Part shown: piece by piece, positions 33,474-43,244 of the stretch
Numbering within the stretch: position 1 is the stretch's first letter
Layout of the letters: each line of letters starts with the position of its first letter
NCBI GenBank assembly: GCA_030704615.1
Contig: CM060732.1
Coordinates: 25,356,001-25,420,000, forward strand
Reading direction: 5' to 3'
Length of the DNA stretch: 64,000 nt
DNA from: Takakia lepidozioides
Taxonomy: Eukaryota; Streptophyta; Takakiopsida; Takakiales; Takakiaceae
Program-made: the position numbers and the translations under genes
Notes under the pieces: model-generated
Database searches by the model: none
What the model was told of the DNA's origin: nothing
The model's input: the letters and a program-made list of their open reading frames with translations, nothing else

Positions 33474-34193
33474 TGTCGCGGCCCTTTGCCTTGAGGGCAG
33501 GGGGTCGGGACGCAGAGAGGCTGCCCCTGTGTTGGGGGCAGTGGTAGGTACGGGGGGCTGAAGCACCCTTGAGTGCCCAAGGCACTCAAGGAGGCGGAGG
33601 CGCTCACTAGGTGGAGCCCCGCACACCGGGTTGCGGTGGGGGTGGCTCCACAAGGGGTGGAGGTAGCTTAGTGGGACTTAGTGGGGGTGGCATAGGACTC
33701 ACCATGGGGCGGAGACCTTGTGGTGGGAGTCGTGGGGAGTCTTGGGACTCACCACGATCCAATGGGGCCGTGGTGGGTGGGCCAAGACTCACCGCGACTC
33801 ATCACTGGGAATCGAGGGTTTTCGTGGTGGTTCGCCATAAAATGGCATGGTTGTTTGTGAAACCCCCGTGGACAGTCACAGAAGTATATATAGGGAGTAG
33901 TAACCCCGAGAACGGTGCAAGCCCGTTGGTGACCAAAAACTAATGAGTAAGCGAGCGAGCCGGAAAGCGAACAAGAAGTGGGGAGCTATTCCGGATTGCC
34001 ATCTACCAAATGGAATTTTCCACTAGGCCCAAATTGGTGGAGGGTCTATTGGGGGAGAAAAGGGGGACCGTTATGTCCCGGTGAGCAGCCGAAGCTCCGA
34101 GTTGGCCCGGCGGCCGGGTTGGGAGTTAGGCGCGCGCATCAAAGCGAGTAACTATGACTTGAAGGGGAGCTTACCGAAGTGAGGTGCGCGACA
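33474..34193 (+). repeat. 5' LTR of gypsy element 1
   Basis: 720 bp, starts TGTCGCGGCCC and ends GTGCGCGACA (terminal inverted TGTCGCG/CGCGACA). Contains TATATATAG at about 33885, the likely Pol II TATA box, and a short inverted pair GTGCCCAAGGCACTCAAGG around 33575. The same LTR family recurs in seven further places to the right. Confidence 0.93.
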
Positions 34194-34195
34194 CT

Positions 34196-34207
34196 TGGTA
34201 TCAGAGC
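34196..34207 (+). promoter_or_regulatory. Primer-binding site (initiator tRNA-Met)
   Basis: TGGTATCAGAGC, 2 bp after the LTR, complementary to the 3' end of initiator tRNA-Met, the usual plant LTR-element primer. Confidence 0.9.
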
Positions 34208-34248
34208 TTAGAGTTCAGTACGTGATCGTCCTTGGGATCGGTCTCATC

Positions 34249-35889
34249 ATGGGGTTGGGCAAGCCAAAGCGAAAGCGGAACGGCCCGAAAGATGATGATC
34301 CTGGTGAGCTCGATGGGGGCGACGTGTCACCGAAGCGGCCATTTGAGGAAGCGATGCATGCTTTTGAAAACGAGGCCGCTCAAGAACGGGAGGAATCTGA
34401 GGAGTCGGAGCCCGAGGAATCTCTGAGAGCTCCGACAGACCAACAGATGTCTCCCATGCCAGCAGCCTTTTGGGAAGGGTTGTTGGGGCAGTTTGGCGGG
34501 ACGTTGAAAGACGTGTTGAAGGCGGCTAATGCCACTTCCACTAAGGCAAAGTTTAAGGTGAAGCCTAAGGAACCCGGCGCCTTCGAGGGCGTCCGAAATC
34601 GGAAGGCACTCAACACCTGGCTCTTGGAGCTAGAGCACTACTTCCGGGCGGCCAAGTTGAGTGACGAGGATCGGGTGGAAGTGGCTCCCACCTATTTGAG
34701 GGGCTATGCTCAACAATGGTGGCAGAAATGTCTTCACGACCGAGGTCCAAACCCGGAAACCTTGAATTGGAGTGGGTTCAAGGAATTTAGGAAGAGATAG
34801 TTTGTGCTCCTCAACGCGTCCTGGCTCGCCTGGGACAAGATGAGGAATTTGAAGCAAACGGATGACATTCGGGGATATGTTCAGGCTTTCAATGTGCTGT
34901 TGCTCGAAGTCGCGGACATGGCAGAACCAGAAATGGTCTTCAACTTTGTGGCGGGACTGGCCCCGTGGGCCAGGCGGAAGTTGGAGGAGAAGCCACCTAA
35001 GACTTTGAACGAGGCAATCGAGAGGGCTGAATGTTTCTCGGATGTCCCTAGAGGCGAAAGACAAGGCCGTACGGAGCTAAACCACAAGAAGACCCGGCGG
35101 GAGGGTGACTCTTTTCGACCGGAAAAGAAGTGGGATAGGCCACGCGACGACAATGGCACGTGGAAATCGAAGGGAGGGCCTTCACACGCCAAGACGACAC
35201 CCGGTGCTCCGAAAGGAAAATCAGGTGCGACGCCTTATGGCGGACTAAAGGCGACCTTCGATGGAGTGTGCTTCAATTGTGGGGAGCCCGGGCACATGGC
35301 CAAGAAGTGCATAAAACCCCGACAACTGAACATGACTCGGGAAACCACGGAATTGTCCGAAGATTCCATCAGCCGCTTGGTGGAGGCGGTGGTCGCCAAG
35401 ACTTGCAAGGTAGGCAACTACTCTTGTGAGTTGTATCAGGAAACTGGCGCCCTGCGTAAAGGGAGTCAGTTATTGTTTGCGAGTGGGATAATTTCCGGAA
35501 CTAACGTGTCGTTGTTGGTGGACACAGGAGCGTCGCACTCCTTCATGATACCGGCAACAGCACGGAAGCTGGAACTCCCGACAAGTGATGTGGGGGCCTC
35601 TATTGAGGTGCGTTCTGCCAAAGGAGAACCACAATTGGCGACGAGGTTGGCATTCGATGTTCCTCTTCAACTGGGGAGTTGGGAGGGACGTGAGAACTTC
35701 ACCATTTGTGAGATCAATGGAGTGGATCTCATTTTGGGGATGACCTTTTTGAGCAAATCCGGAGCGGTCATACGTGGCCGCAAGAGAGTAGTCACGCTAC
35801 CGTGTGGGAATGATGGCGAAGTTTTACGAGTGTCAGAAACGCCCAACCCCGTGGGAGGGCGAATAAACCTTCTGTCAACAAGAGAGTAG
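34249..35889 (+). pseudogene. Gypsy element 1 gag and protease, one nonsense stop
   Basis: Gag starts at ATG 34249 (MGLGKPKRKRNGPKDDDP). The capsid-like region contains LNTWLLELEHYFRAAKLSDE and YAQQWWQKCL. An in-frame TAG at 34798-34800 replaces the Gln seen at this place in element 3 (KRQFVPLNASW). Reading resumes with NLKQTDDIRGYVQAFN, the CCHC zinc knuckle CFNCGEPGHMAKKC (about 35272-35313), and the aspartic protease site LLVDTGASHSFM (about 35510) with LILGMTFLSK. It ends at TAG 35887; the family may continue into pol by readthrough or recoding there. Confidence 0.9.
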
Positions 35890-35892
35890 GCC

Positions 35893-37065
35893 GTGGAGGA
35901 GTCACACGAGCCCCAGTTTTTGTTTTACGTAAGACAAGTGAAGGGAGAAGGCGATAGGGAGCCGAGCCCAGATTGGATCAAAGGGATCTTGGAGAAATAC
36001 CGGGATGTGATGTCGGAGGATTTACCAAGCGGTTTGCCACCGCGAAGGGGAGTTGACCACAAGATTGAGGTGATACCGGGATCGGAACCGCCTGCCAAGG
36101 CGCCCTACCGGTTGAGCCATAGAGAGTTGGTCGAGCTGAAGACTCAGCTCAAGGATCTAATGTCAAAGGGGTACATCCGACCGAGTAAGTCACCTTACGG
36201 AGCCCCGGTGCTATTCGCAGACAAGAAGGATGGGACGATGCGGATGTGTGTCGACTACAGGGCTCTGAATAAGGTGACTATCAAGAACCGGTACCCTTGC
36301 GAAGCATTTCAGCCGGATCGATTTGCGCTCCGACTACCATCAAATCCGAGTGGCGGAAGGAGATGAGGAGAAAACCGCGTGCAGGACAAGATATGGTTCG
36401 TATGAGTTCTTGGTGATGCCTTTTGGCCTCACCAATGCACCCGCGACCTTTAGCATGCTAATGAACAGCCTTTTCCGGGAGTGGTTGGATGACTTTGTGA
36501 TCGTGTACATCGACGACATCTTGGTGTACTCGAAAACAAAGGAAGAGCATCTGGAGCACCTCAAAAGGGTATTCCAGAAATTGTGGGAAGAGAAGCTGTA
36601 TGCCAAAGCTTCAAAGTGCGAATTCGGGGTCACAAAAGTGGAGTTCCTAGGGCATGTGATTACACATGATGGGATCAAAATGGATGACAGAAAGGTGAGG
36701 GCGATCTTGGACTGGGAACCTCCGACTTCGGTCCCGGGAGTGCGATCCTTCCTAGGACTCGCCTCCTATTACCGAAAGTATGTGAGAAATTTCGCCAGGA
36801 TCGCAGGGCCGTTGTCAGACCTTCTGTGTAAATCCAAGGTATGGGTATGGAACACCTTTTGTGGCCAAGCTTTTGCCGAGTTGAAGCAGCGGATGGCGGA
36901 AGCTCCAGTCTTGAAAATCCCGGAGTTCGACTGCACGTTTGAGATTCATACAGATGCGTAGGACTTCGCGATTGGGGGTGTACTTATGCAAGATGGACGT
37001 CCGGTGGCTTACGAAAGTAAGAAACTGAATGAAGGGAGCGACGCTGGCCGACGCACGAGAAAGAG
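35893..37065 (+). pseudogene. Gypsy element 1 reverse transcriptase region, damaged
   Basis: RT begins with [40 protein letters not shown] and [16 protein letters not shown]. Near 36300 about 14 residues are missing and the frame shifts. It continues from 36323 with [26 protein letters not shown] and the catalytic YIDDILVYS (about 36508-36534), then [12 protein letters not shown] and [12 protein letters not shown]. RNase H start FEIHTDA is followed by TAG at 36959-36961 where sister copies have Ser. A one-base deletion near 37034 (GAAGGGAGCG versus GAAGTGGAGCG) shifts frame again. Confidence 0.9.
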
Positions 37066-38760
37066 ATGAAGGCGGTGGTGCATTGCCTTGAGCTTTGGCG
37101 CCACTATGTTGGTTCCAACCCAGTGAAGGCATTCACGGACAATGTCACGGTGAAGTATTTTGCCACGCAGCCTAAGTTGTCCCCAAAACAACTTAGGTGG
37201 CAAGATACTTTGGCGGTGTTCGACGTGGATATCCAATACAAACCGGGACGGGACAATGTGGTGGCCGATGCTTTAAGTAGAAAGCAGCAGCTCATGTTGG
37301 TGTACAGGGGCGAGACGGCGCTCCAAAGGAAGATCCAGAAGGCTTACCGGAAGGATGAGATGACGAAGTCCGTGATGCGGGACTTGAGGATGGGGGTTAA
37401 ATCACAGTTCCACTTGCAAAATGGACTACTCCGGTACAAGCAAAAACGCCTCTACGTGCCGAAGGGATGGATCAGAGATAGTCTCTTGAGAGAATGCCAT
37501 GATGGCCCGCTTGCGGGCCACGGCGGAGCCAAGCGCACCGCGGCACTCTTGAAGAAAGAGTATTTCTGGCCCAAACTGAGGGAGGAGGCCAAGGAGTATG
37601 TCAAGACATGCACCACATGCCAACAAAACCGGAGCGAGTACAAAAAGCAAGCGGGGCTGTTACAACCCTTGCCGATTCCTGAGGGGTCTTGGGAAAGTGT
37701 CTCGATGGATTTCATGACTGCTATGCCGCTGTCAAAAGGATTCGATGCAATCATGGTGGTGGTGGATAGGTTCAGTAAAATGGGTCATTTCATCCCCACC
37801 AAGGAGACGGCAACGGCGCAGGAGACGGGGCGACTTTATTTCGCCCACGTCTTCAAGCATCATGGACTCCCGAAGGATATTGTCTCGGACCGCGATCCAA
37901 AATTTACAAGTAAATTTTGGAGGGCACTTTGGAAAAAAATGGGGACAAGGCTCAAGATGAGCACCTCCTTCCGACCTACAACGGATGGCCAAACAGAAAG
38001 GGTGAATTCCGTGGTGAAGCAGATCCTGCGGAATTACGTGTCGGCAGACCAATCGGACTGGGTGGAGCACTTGGATGCGGCAGAGTTCTGTTATAATAAC
38101 ACAAAACACTCCGCAACGGGAGTTTCCCCTTTCGTATTGGTCTATGGAAAAGCACCTCTGGTGCCGACAAGTTGGGCCGCCCAAGACGTTGAGGAACCAG
38201 CAGCAACAACGGTGCTGGAAGAATGCGAGGGTTTGTTGAAGCTCGCAAAGTACAACATTGCCAAAGCTAGGAAATGGTATGAAAGGCAGGCGAATCGGAA
38301 GCGGAGGGAAGTTAAGTTTGAGGCAGGCACGGAGGTCTGGTTGAACATCAAGAATTTCCGACTACCTCCGGAAGTGAGCCCAAAGTTCGTACCTCCGTAT
38401 GCGGGACCCTTTCGTATCCGGAAGGTTATGAATGAGGATGTGTATGAATTGGAGCTTCCGGCAAACAGCAAGGTGCATCCGGTATTCCACGTCTCCATTT
38501 TGAAGCCTTACTTCAAAGATGAAGCGCGTCCGAATCGGCCTCAAGTGTTGCGTCCGCCACCTGTGTTGTTGGATCATGAAAATGAACCTGAGTACGAGGT
38601 GGAGGCAGTGCTTAAGTCGAGGAGGTTCAAGAATCGAGAAACGGAGTATCTCGTGAAATGGAAGGGCTATCATCATGTTGAGGCATCTTGGGTGCGTGCC
38701 TCAGAAATGGGAAATGCATCCGAGGCGGTTGCAGCTTTCGAAGGGCAACCTCAAAAATAG
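37066..38760 (+). CDS. Gypsy element 1 RNase H end, integrase and chromodomain (564-aa open frame)
   Basis: The longest open frame in the window. Order: RNase H (VKAFTDNVTVKYFATQ; DNVVADALSRK), integrase H2C2 zinc domain (HDGPLAGHGGAKRT ... CTTCQQNR, about residues 145-185), DDE core (SMDFMTAMPLSKGFDAIMVV; DIVSDRDPKFTSKFW; RPTTDGQTERVN), GPY/F-like PPYAGPFRIRKV, and a C-terminal chromodomain (YEVEAVLKSRRFKNRETEYL, VKWKGYHHVEASWV). Chromodomains of chromoviruses guide integration to chromatin marks. TAG at 38758 trims about four residues seen in sister copies. This part is structurally whole but lacks an upstream frame, so it is not expressed as a normal polyprotein. Confidence 0.9.
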   Translation: MKAVVHCLELWRHYVGSNPVKAFTDNVTVKYFATQPKLSPKQLRWQDTLAVFDVDIQYKPGRDNVVADALSRKQQLMLVYRGETALQRKIQKAYRKDEMTKSVMRDLRMGVKSQFHLQNGLLRYKQKRLYVPKGWIRDSLLRECHDGPLAGHGGAKRTAALLKKEYFWPKLREEAKEYVKTCTTCQQNRSEYKKQAGLLQPLPIPEGSWESVSMDFMTAMPLSKGFDAIMVVVDRFSKMGHFIPTKETATAQETGRLYFAHVFKHHGLPKDIVSDRDPKFTSKFWRALWKKMGTRLKMSTSFRPTTDGQTERVNSVVKQILRNYVSADQSDWVEHLDAAEFCYNNTKHSATGVSPFVLVYGKAPLVPTSWAAQDVEEPAATTVLEECEGLLKLAKYNIAKARKWYERQANRKRREVKFEAGTEVWLNIKNFRLPPEVSPKFVPPYAGPFRIRKVMNEDVYELELPANSKVHPVFHVSILKPYFKDEARPNRPQVLRPPPVLLDHENEPEYEVEAVLKSRRFKNRETEYLVKWKGYHHVEASWVRASEMGNASEAVAAFEGQPQK

Positions 38761-39667
38761 AAGAAGCGTTGATGGGGACATCAACCTTGGATCGTGGGGG
38801 AGGAAATGCATGCTTAGCCCGGCTTAGCTAGCTCAGGAATCCGATTACAAAAACTTGTGTTGTACAAATTTTGTTATAAATGAAATGGTTTCCAAATGTT
38901 GCGCCTCCTATTTTGTTTGGAATGGTGATGCATGGTATGGTTGGCTAGTGTGTAGAATGCATGCTAGCTTACAAAAGTGGGAGAGGTAAATTGGATTAAT
39001 CGTGTGTTTGCGTAGTGCCGAAATCGGGTGACTCCCATCCAAGGGGCAAGGAAACTTGCGCCTTCTTTGGGAGTTCACGTGCTAGTGCGTACCTAGCGCG
39101 TGCGCGTACTATAACTGTGCTACCGAGGAGGTTGCCTTGTAGTGCGGGCTAACGCGGAAGCTACGTGCTTCCGTTCACGTACTATAATCGTGTAGCCTCG
39201 GGACGAAGTCGTAGTGCGGCTTCGGCGTGTTCCCGTACCTCAGGCCAGCATTCCAAGGCGGACCCAATTGTAGTGATTGGGGCGCACGGTTGGTTCAAGG
39301 TTATCTTCCTAGTCAAACAGGGTTCAAGGTGAACCCTTGCTCAATGTGATGCCAAAAGCGGCATCATGAGCGGTCGCAAGCAATGTTGTTGCAGTAAGGC
39401 GATTCGATCCTCGGGGAGGATCGTTCCTTGGCCTTGAAGTAGGCCAAAAAGAGTGCACTGGGTGGAGCTTGAGAGGCTCCACCCTTGGCCGAGACTTGGA
39501 GGAAGTCGGCCGAACTAGCTCGTGGAGAGTGGAGTCAAGTGTGGGGTATGGTTCTTTGCCATGGTGCGGAAACAAACTCCTTGATGTGGGACGCCACAAC
39601 TTGGATGTTCGTTTCTACAAATTGGACAAGTGGATGAGGACATCGACTCCTTGTTGGTAGGGGTGTG
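38761..39667 (+). other. 3' non-coding region of gypsy element 1
   Basis: About 900 bp with no ORF of note. Contains two related copies of CGTACTATAAYYGTG (39110 and 39180) around GGAAGCTACGTGCTTCCG, a small hairpin, and GATTCGATCCTCGGGGAGGAT. A purine/G-rich tract TGGTAGGGGTGTG lies just before the 3' LTR and may act as polypurine tract. The same region recurs, interrupted by element 3, in element 2, and in reverse in element 3. Confidence 0.85.
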
Positions 39668-39910
39668 TGTCGCGGCCCTTTGCCTTGAGGGCAGGGGGTC
39701 GGGACGCAGAGGGGCTGCCCCTATGGTGGGGGCGGTGCAGCAATAGGTACGGGGGCTGAAGCACCCTTGAGTGCCCAAGGCACTCAAGGAGGCGGAGGCG
39801 CTCACTAGGTGGAGCCCCGCACACCGGGTTGCAGTGGGGGTGGCTCCACAAGGGGTGGAGGTAGCTTAGTGGGACTTAGTCGGGGTGGCATAGGACTCAC
39901 CATGGGGCGG
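39668..39910 (+). repeat. 3' LTR of element 1, left part only
   Basis: Matches LTR positions 1-239 of 33474-34193 and stops at CATGGGGCGG. The next bases belong to a reversed LTR end. The complementary remainder (LTR from CGGAGRCCTTGTGG on) is at 48377-49202 in reverse. Confidence 0.92.
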
Positions 39911-39912
39911 TG

Positions 39913-40524
39913 TGTCGCGCACCTCACTTCGGTAAGATCCCCTTCAAGTCATAATTACTCGCTCTGATGCGCGTGCCTAACTCCCTAACTGGCCGCCGGG
40001 CCAACTCAGAGCTTCGGCTACTCACCGGGACATAACGGTCCCCCTTTACTCCTCCACAAGACCCTCTCCCAATTTGGGCCTGGTGGAAATTCCCTTTGGT
40101 CGATGGCAGTCCGGAATAGCTCCCCACACCCTGGTCGCTTTCCGGCTCGCACGCTTACTCACTAGTTTTTGTTCACCAACGGGCTTGCATCGTTCTCGGG
40201 GTTACTACTCCCTATATATACTTCTGTGACTGTCCGCACGACAGTCACTGAAAACTGTGTCGGTGACGCCAATTTTGATCCATCTTACCTTGCATCTACC
40301 CCGTCAAGCGACCAAAGTCAGTTGACCAAGCGAGCGAGCCGGAACGCAACCAAGTGTGGGGAGCTGTTTCTGGACTGCCTCAATCATAGGGAAATTCCAC
40401 TCAGTCCCCCATAGTTGAGGATTGAGTGGGAAAGCGAAGGGAGACCATTATACCCTGACGAGCAGCCAAGCTCCAAATCAGCCCGACGGCCAAGGGGAGT
40501 TATTACACGGGGTGCGCGACACGT
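39913..40524. repeat. Composite LTR: reversed U5 end joined to a forward U5 end
   Basis: 39913 to about 40236 is the last ~330 bp of the gypsy LTR in reverse (TGTCGCGCACCTCACTTCGG...). About 40328-40524 is the last ~200 bp of an LTR in forward sense, ending GGTGCGCGACA and followed by a PBS-like TGGTATCAAAGC. About 90 bp of unrelated spacer (GACAGTCACTGAAAACTGTG...) lies between. Both arms are clearly more diverged than the LTRs of elements 1-3. Confidence 0.8.
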
Positions 40525-40578
40525 GGTATCAAAGCTTAGAGTTGAGTTTGCGAATTGTCCTCGAGATCGGTCTCACCA

Positions 40579-41690
40579 TGGGGACGGGCAAAGAAAAGCG
40601 AAATCCCGAGCAAGCCAAGACACATTGCGGGGTACAAACTGCTTCTTCCTGAGTTCTTTGAACCCACTCCAGCTCATCGTCTTTGGGGTTGATCCCTAGT
40701 CTTGAAAGCACTTCTGCCATCATTGTTGAGTATAACCCCTTCAATAAGTGGGAATCAGTTCCACTCGGTCCTCGTCACTCAATTTGGCTGCTTATAAACA
40801 CTAATCCAACTCCAAAAGTCGGGGGCTGAAATTTCGTGAGCACTGAGCATGAGCACTGAGCTATAAGTAGTGAGCGGTGAGTAGACTTCCGAACCACGTC
40901 TGAGCTTCGGGATAGCTTCGGGATAGCTTCGAGGTTTGGGATAGGTTCGGTTTTTGGAATATTCCCATTTTGGATTTCAAATGAGATTTTTACTAAATTG
41001 CTTTTGCATATGACCCCTCAAAGATTGCAGGTTCGGCGCCCAACACCATTTCATACACTAAAAAAAACATTGAAGAAAAAAAAAACAAAAACGAACAGTG
41101 CCATACGGTTGGTAATGGTCCGAACTGGTTCGACATAGGTTCAGAAGAATATTCTTTGATAGAATATTCCTTGGTATTGGCTTAGCATAGGTTCGGCATA
41201 ATATTTCTTGGATATTTGTGAGAATATTCCTGAATCAAAATCTCCAAAAAGAATATTTCTCATAAATATTCTCAAAAAAGAATATTATTCTGCTCACTGC
41301 TCACCTGTTCACGAAACTCTGCTCACGAAAAACCCAACCTCCAAAAGCCAAGTGTTGAACGCCTTTCGATTCCGGATGTCCTCAAAAGTGTCGGGCTCCT
41401 TCAGTTCCACCATAAACTTGGTCTTTGTGGAAGTGGCAATGACAGCCTCCACAACATTCTTAAGGATCCCACCGAATTGCGCCAATAACTTTTTCCAAAA
41501 TGCTTGCGGCATCTATGACATCTGAGGATCCGAAGGCGCCTCGGGAAAATCCTCGGGTTCTGATTCCTCATGTGGCTCCTGCTCATGTGCAGCATATTTC
41601 TCCGAGAGGTATTCATCTCTTTTTTCTTCCTGCTTTGATGTCGTATCGCACCCATTGGGCTCACTAGGTTCATTAGCTTTCGGGCCATTA
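40579..41690 (-). pseudogene. Gypsy gag relic, minus strand, split by a MITE
   Basis: After a short forward gag start (ATGGGGACGGGCAAAG at 40579), the sequence from about 40600 matches element 3 gag in reverse (PFNALSTMMA...-like, NTWLLEVG, VELKEPDTFEDIRNRKAF, LLAQFGGILKNVVEA). 40819-41338 is a MITE insertion within it. At about 41690 it runs into the reverse-joined 3' non-coding gypsy sequence (to about 41900). Many substitutions and stops; an old copy. Confidence 0.8.
40819..41338. mobile_element. Mutator-like MITE with 9-bp target duplication
   Basis: 520 bp flanked by CTCCAAAAG at 40810-40818 and 41339-41347; without it the gag sequence reads on continuously. Ends carry inverted TTTCGTGAGCA motifs with GAGCACTGAGC / GCTCACTGCTC near them. 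The interior is AT-rich with GAATATTC repeats and an A-run. A 9-bp duplication points to the Mutator superfamily. Confidence 0.8.
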
Positions 41691-41999
41691 AGGTGATATC
41701 AAGAGCGACATCACGGGCGGTCGCAAGCAAATTGTTGTTGCAATAAGACGACCTGATCCTCGAGGAAGATTGTGCCTTGGCCATAGAGAAGGCCAAGAAG
41801 AGTGTATTACGTGGAGCTTGAGAAGCTTCACTCCCGGCTTGAACCATAAGAGTTCAGCCAAAAAACTAGCTAGGTGGGTAGATGGAAGGTTTGTCTTCAT
41901 TTATTCCGCTTCAGTTTTTTGTGCTCATACTACAATAGTGCTTTGAGTTTGTGAGAATGGAAAGATGTCCATGGAATGATGATGGTTTGTAGAATGCTC

Positions 42000-42085
42000 C
42001 ACTACAACAAATTCATATTTTTATGACTACATTTGCAGTCATAACTGACATATACGACTACGTGACTATGTAGTCCAAAAAGCCC
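42000..42085 (+). mobile_element. Candidate left end of a second CACTA element
   Basis: CACTACAACAAATTC is a typical CACTA terminal sequence and is followed by subterminal inverted motifs GACTACATTTGCAGTC and GACTACGTGACTATGTAGTC. No matching right end with the same 3-bp flank was found, so the extent is unknown. Confidence 0.45.
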
Positions 42086-42276
42086 TATCACCTCGGATAT
42101 TCTGCCATATATGCCATGAAGACATATATGACAAAAAAAGATATGTATCTGAACTAACTAAACCCTAAACTTTATAGATCACATATTACTACTACTCTGG
42201 ACCTCTTATGTATGCTCTTGCGTCTAAAAACAAAGAAGAGACCGAGGCTTATTTTTTTGGGACTAGCCATGAGTGA

Positions 42277-42422
42277 AGAAGAATGTGGAGTACCTCAACA
42301 TGACATAGAAGTGGATGAGCGATCTGAAAGTCACTCTAGCCAGAAGAGAAGAAGAATGTGGAATACCTCAACATAACATAGAAGTGGATGAGCGATCTGA
42401 AAGTCACTCTAGCCGGAAGATA
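42277..42422. repeat. 73-bp direct duplication
   Basis: AGAAGAATGTGGARTACCTC followed by AACATRACATAGAAGTGGATGAGCGATCTG occurs at 42277 and 42350, nearly identical. Confidence 0.85.
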
Positions 42423-43205
42423 CGCAGCTATGAAACATGCTCTTTGCATAGCAAAAGAAATTAGTCATTTTCTCCATGACTTTAGAAATTCTGCACAAAG
42501 CTCACTCACAATCCAACCAATTCATAAACTCATAACTTCATGTCATTTAGTTTGTTCTAAAGTTTTAACATGGCAATGGGTTCACAAAACAACAATCTCT
42601 GATTAATGCGAAATCTTATGAAAATCAATTACTCTAGTCAGAAGATACTCACCTATGAAACACGCTCTTTGTATAGCAGAAGATAGTCATTTTCTCCACG
42701 ACTTCAAAAATTCTGCCCAAAGCTCACAATCCAGCCTATTCATAAATTCATAATTTCAGGTCAGTCAGTTTTTTCTACAGTTTTAACATGATAATGGATT
42801 AACTAAAAAATGCTCTATGATTACTGCTAAATTTTAAGTAAAATAGTTACTCCAGTCAGAAGATATGCAGCTATAAAGCACGGTCTTTGTACAACATAAA
42901 GTCATTTTCTCCATGACTTAGGAAAGTTTGCACAAAAGTCATAATCAAGCCTAGTATTCATAAATTCATAACTTCTTGTCCTTCAATTTGTTCTACAGTT
43001 TTACACATGGCGATGAGTTCACTTAAGAATAATTCTGATTAGTGCTAAACCTTAAGCAAAAACAATACTCCAGTCAGAAGATACGTAGCTATGAAACACA
43101 CTCTTTGTATAGCAGAAGATCGTCATTTTCTCCATGACTTTACAAATTCCGCACAACAGAATCCAGCCTATTTATAAATTCATAATTTCGTGTCATTCAG
43201 TTTGT
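42406..43205. repeat. ~218-bp tandem repeat, four units
   Basis: Units start at about 42406, 42631, 42849 and 43067 with ACTCYAGYCRGAAGATACGC and contain ATGAAACACGCTCTTTGTAT, TCATTTTCTCCATGACTT and CATAAATTCATAACTTC. Periods 225, 218 and 218 bp. Satellite-like; no coding function. Confidence 0.9.
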
Positions 43206-43244
43206 ACAAGACTTTGCCACTGAAGTCTGCTGGCTTGTTGATAG

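Larger units (their letters stand above)
33474..39910 (+). mobile_element. Chromodomain Ty3/gypsy retrotransposon, element 1
   Basis: 5' LTR 33474-34193, PBS, gag, protease, RT, RNase H, integrase, chromodomain, a 0.9-kb 3' non-coding region, then only the first 243 bp of the 3' LTR (39668-39910). The remaining part of that LTR is found reversed at 48377-49202. The coding region has at least three in-frame stops and two frameshifts, listed in the coding entries. It is inserted into the CACTA transposase gene. Confidence 0.95.
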
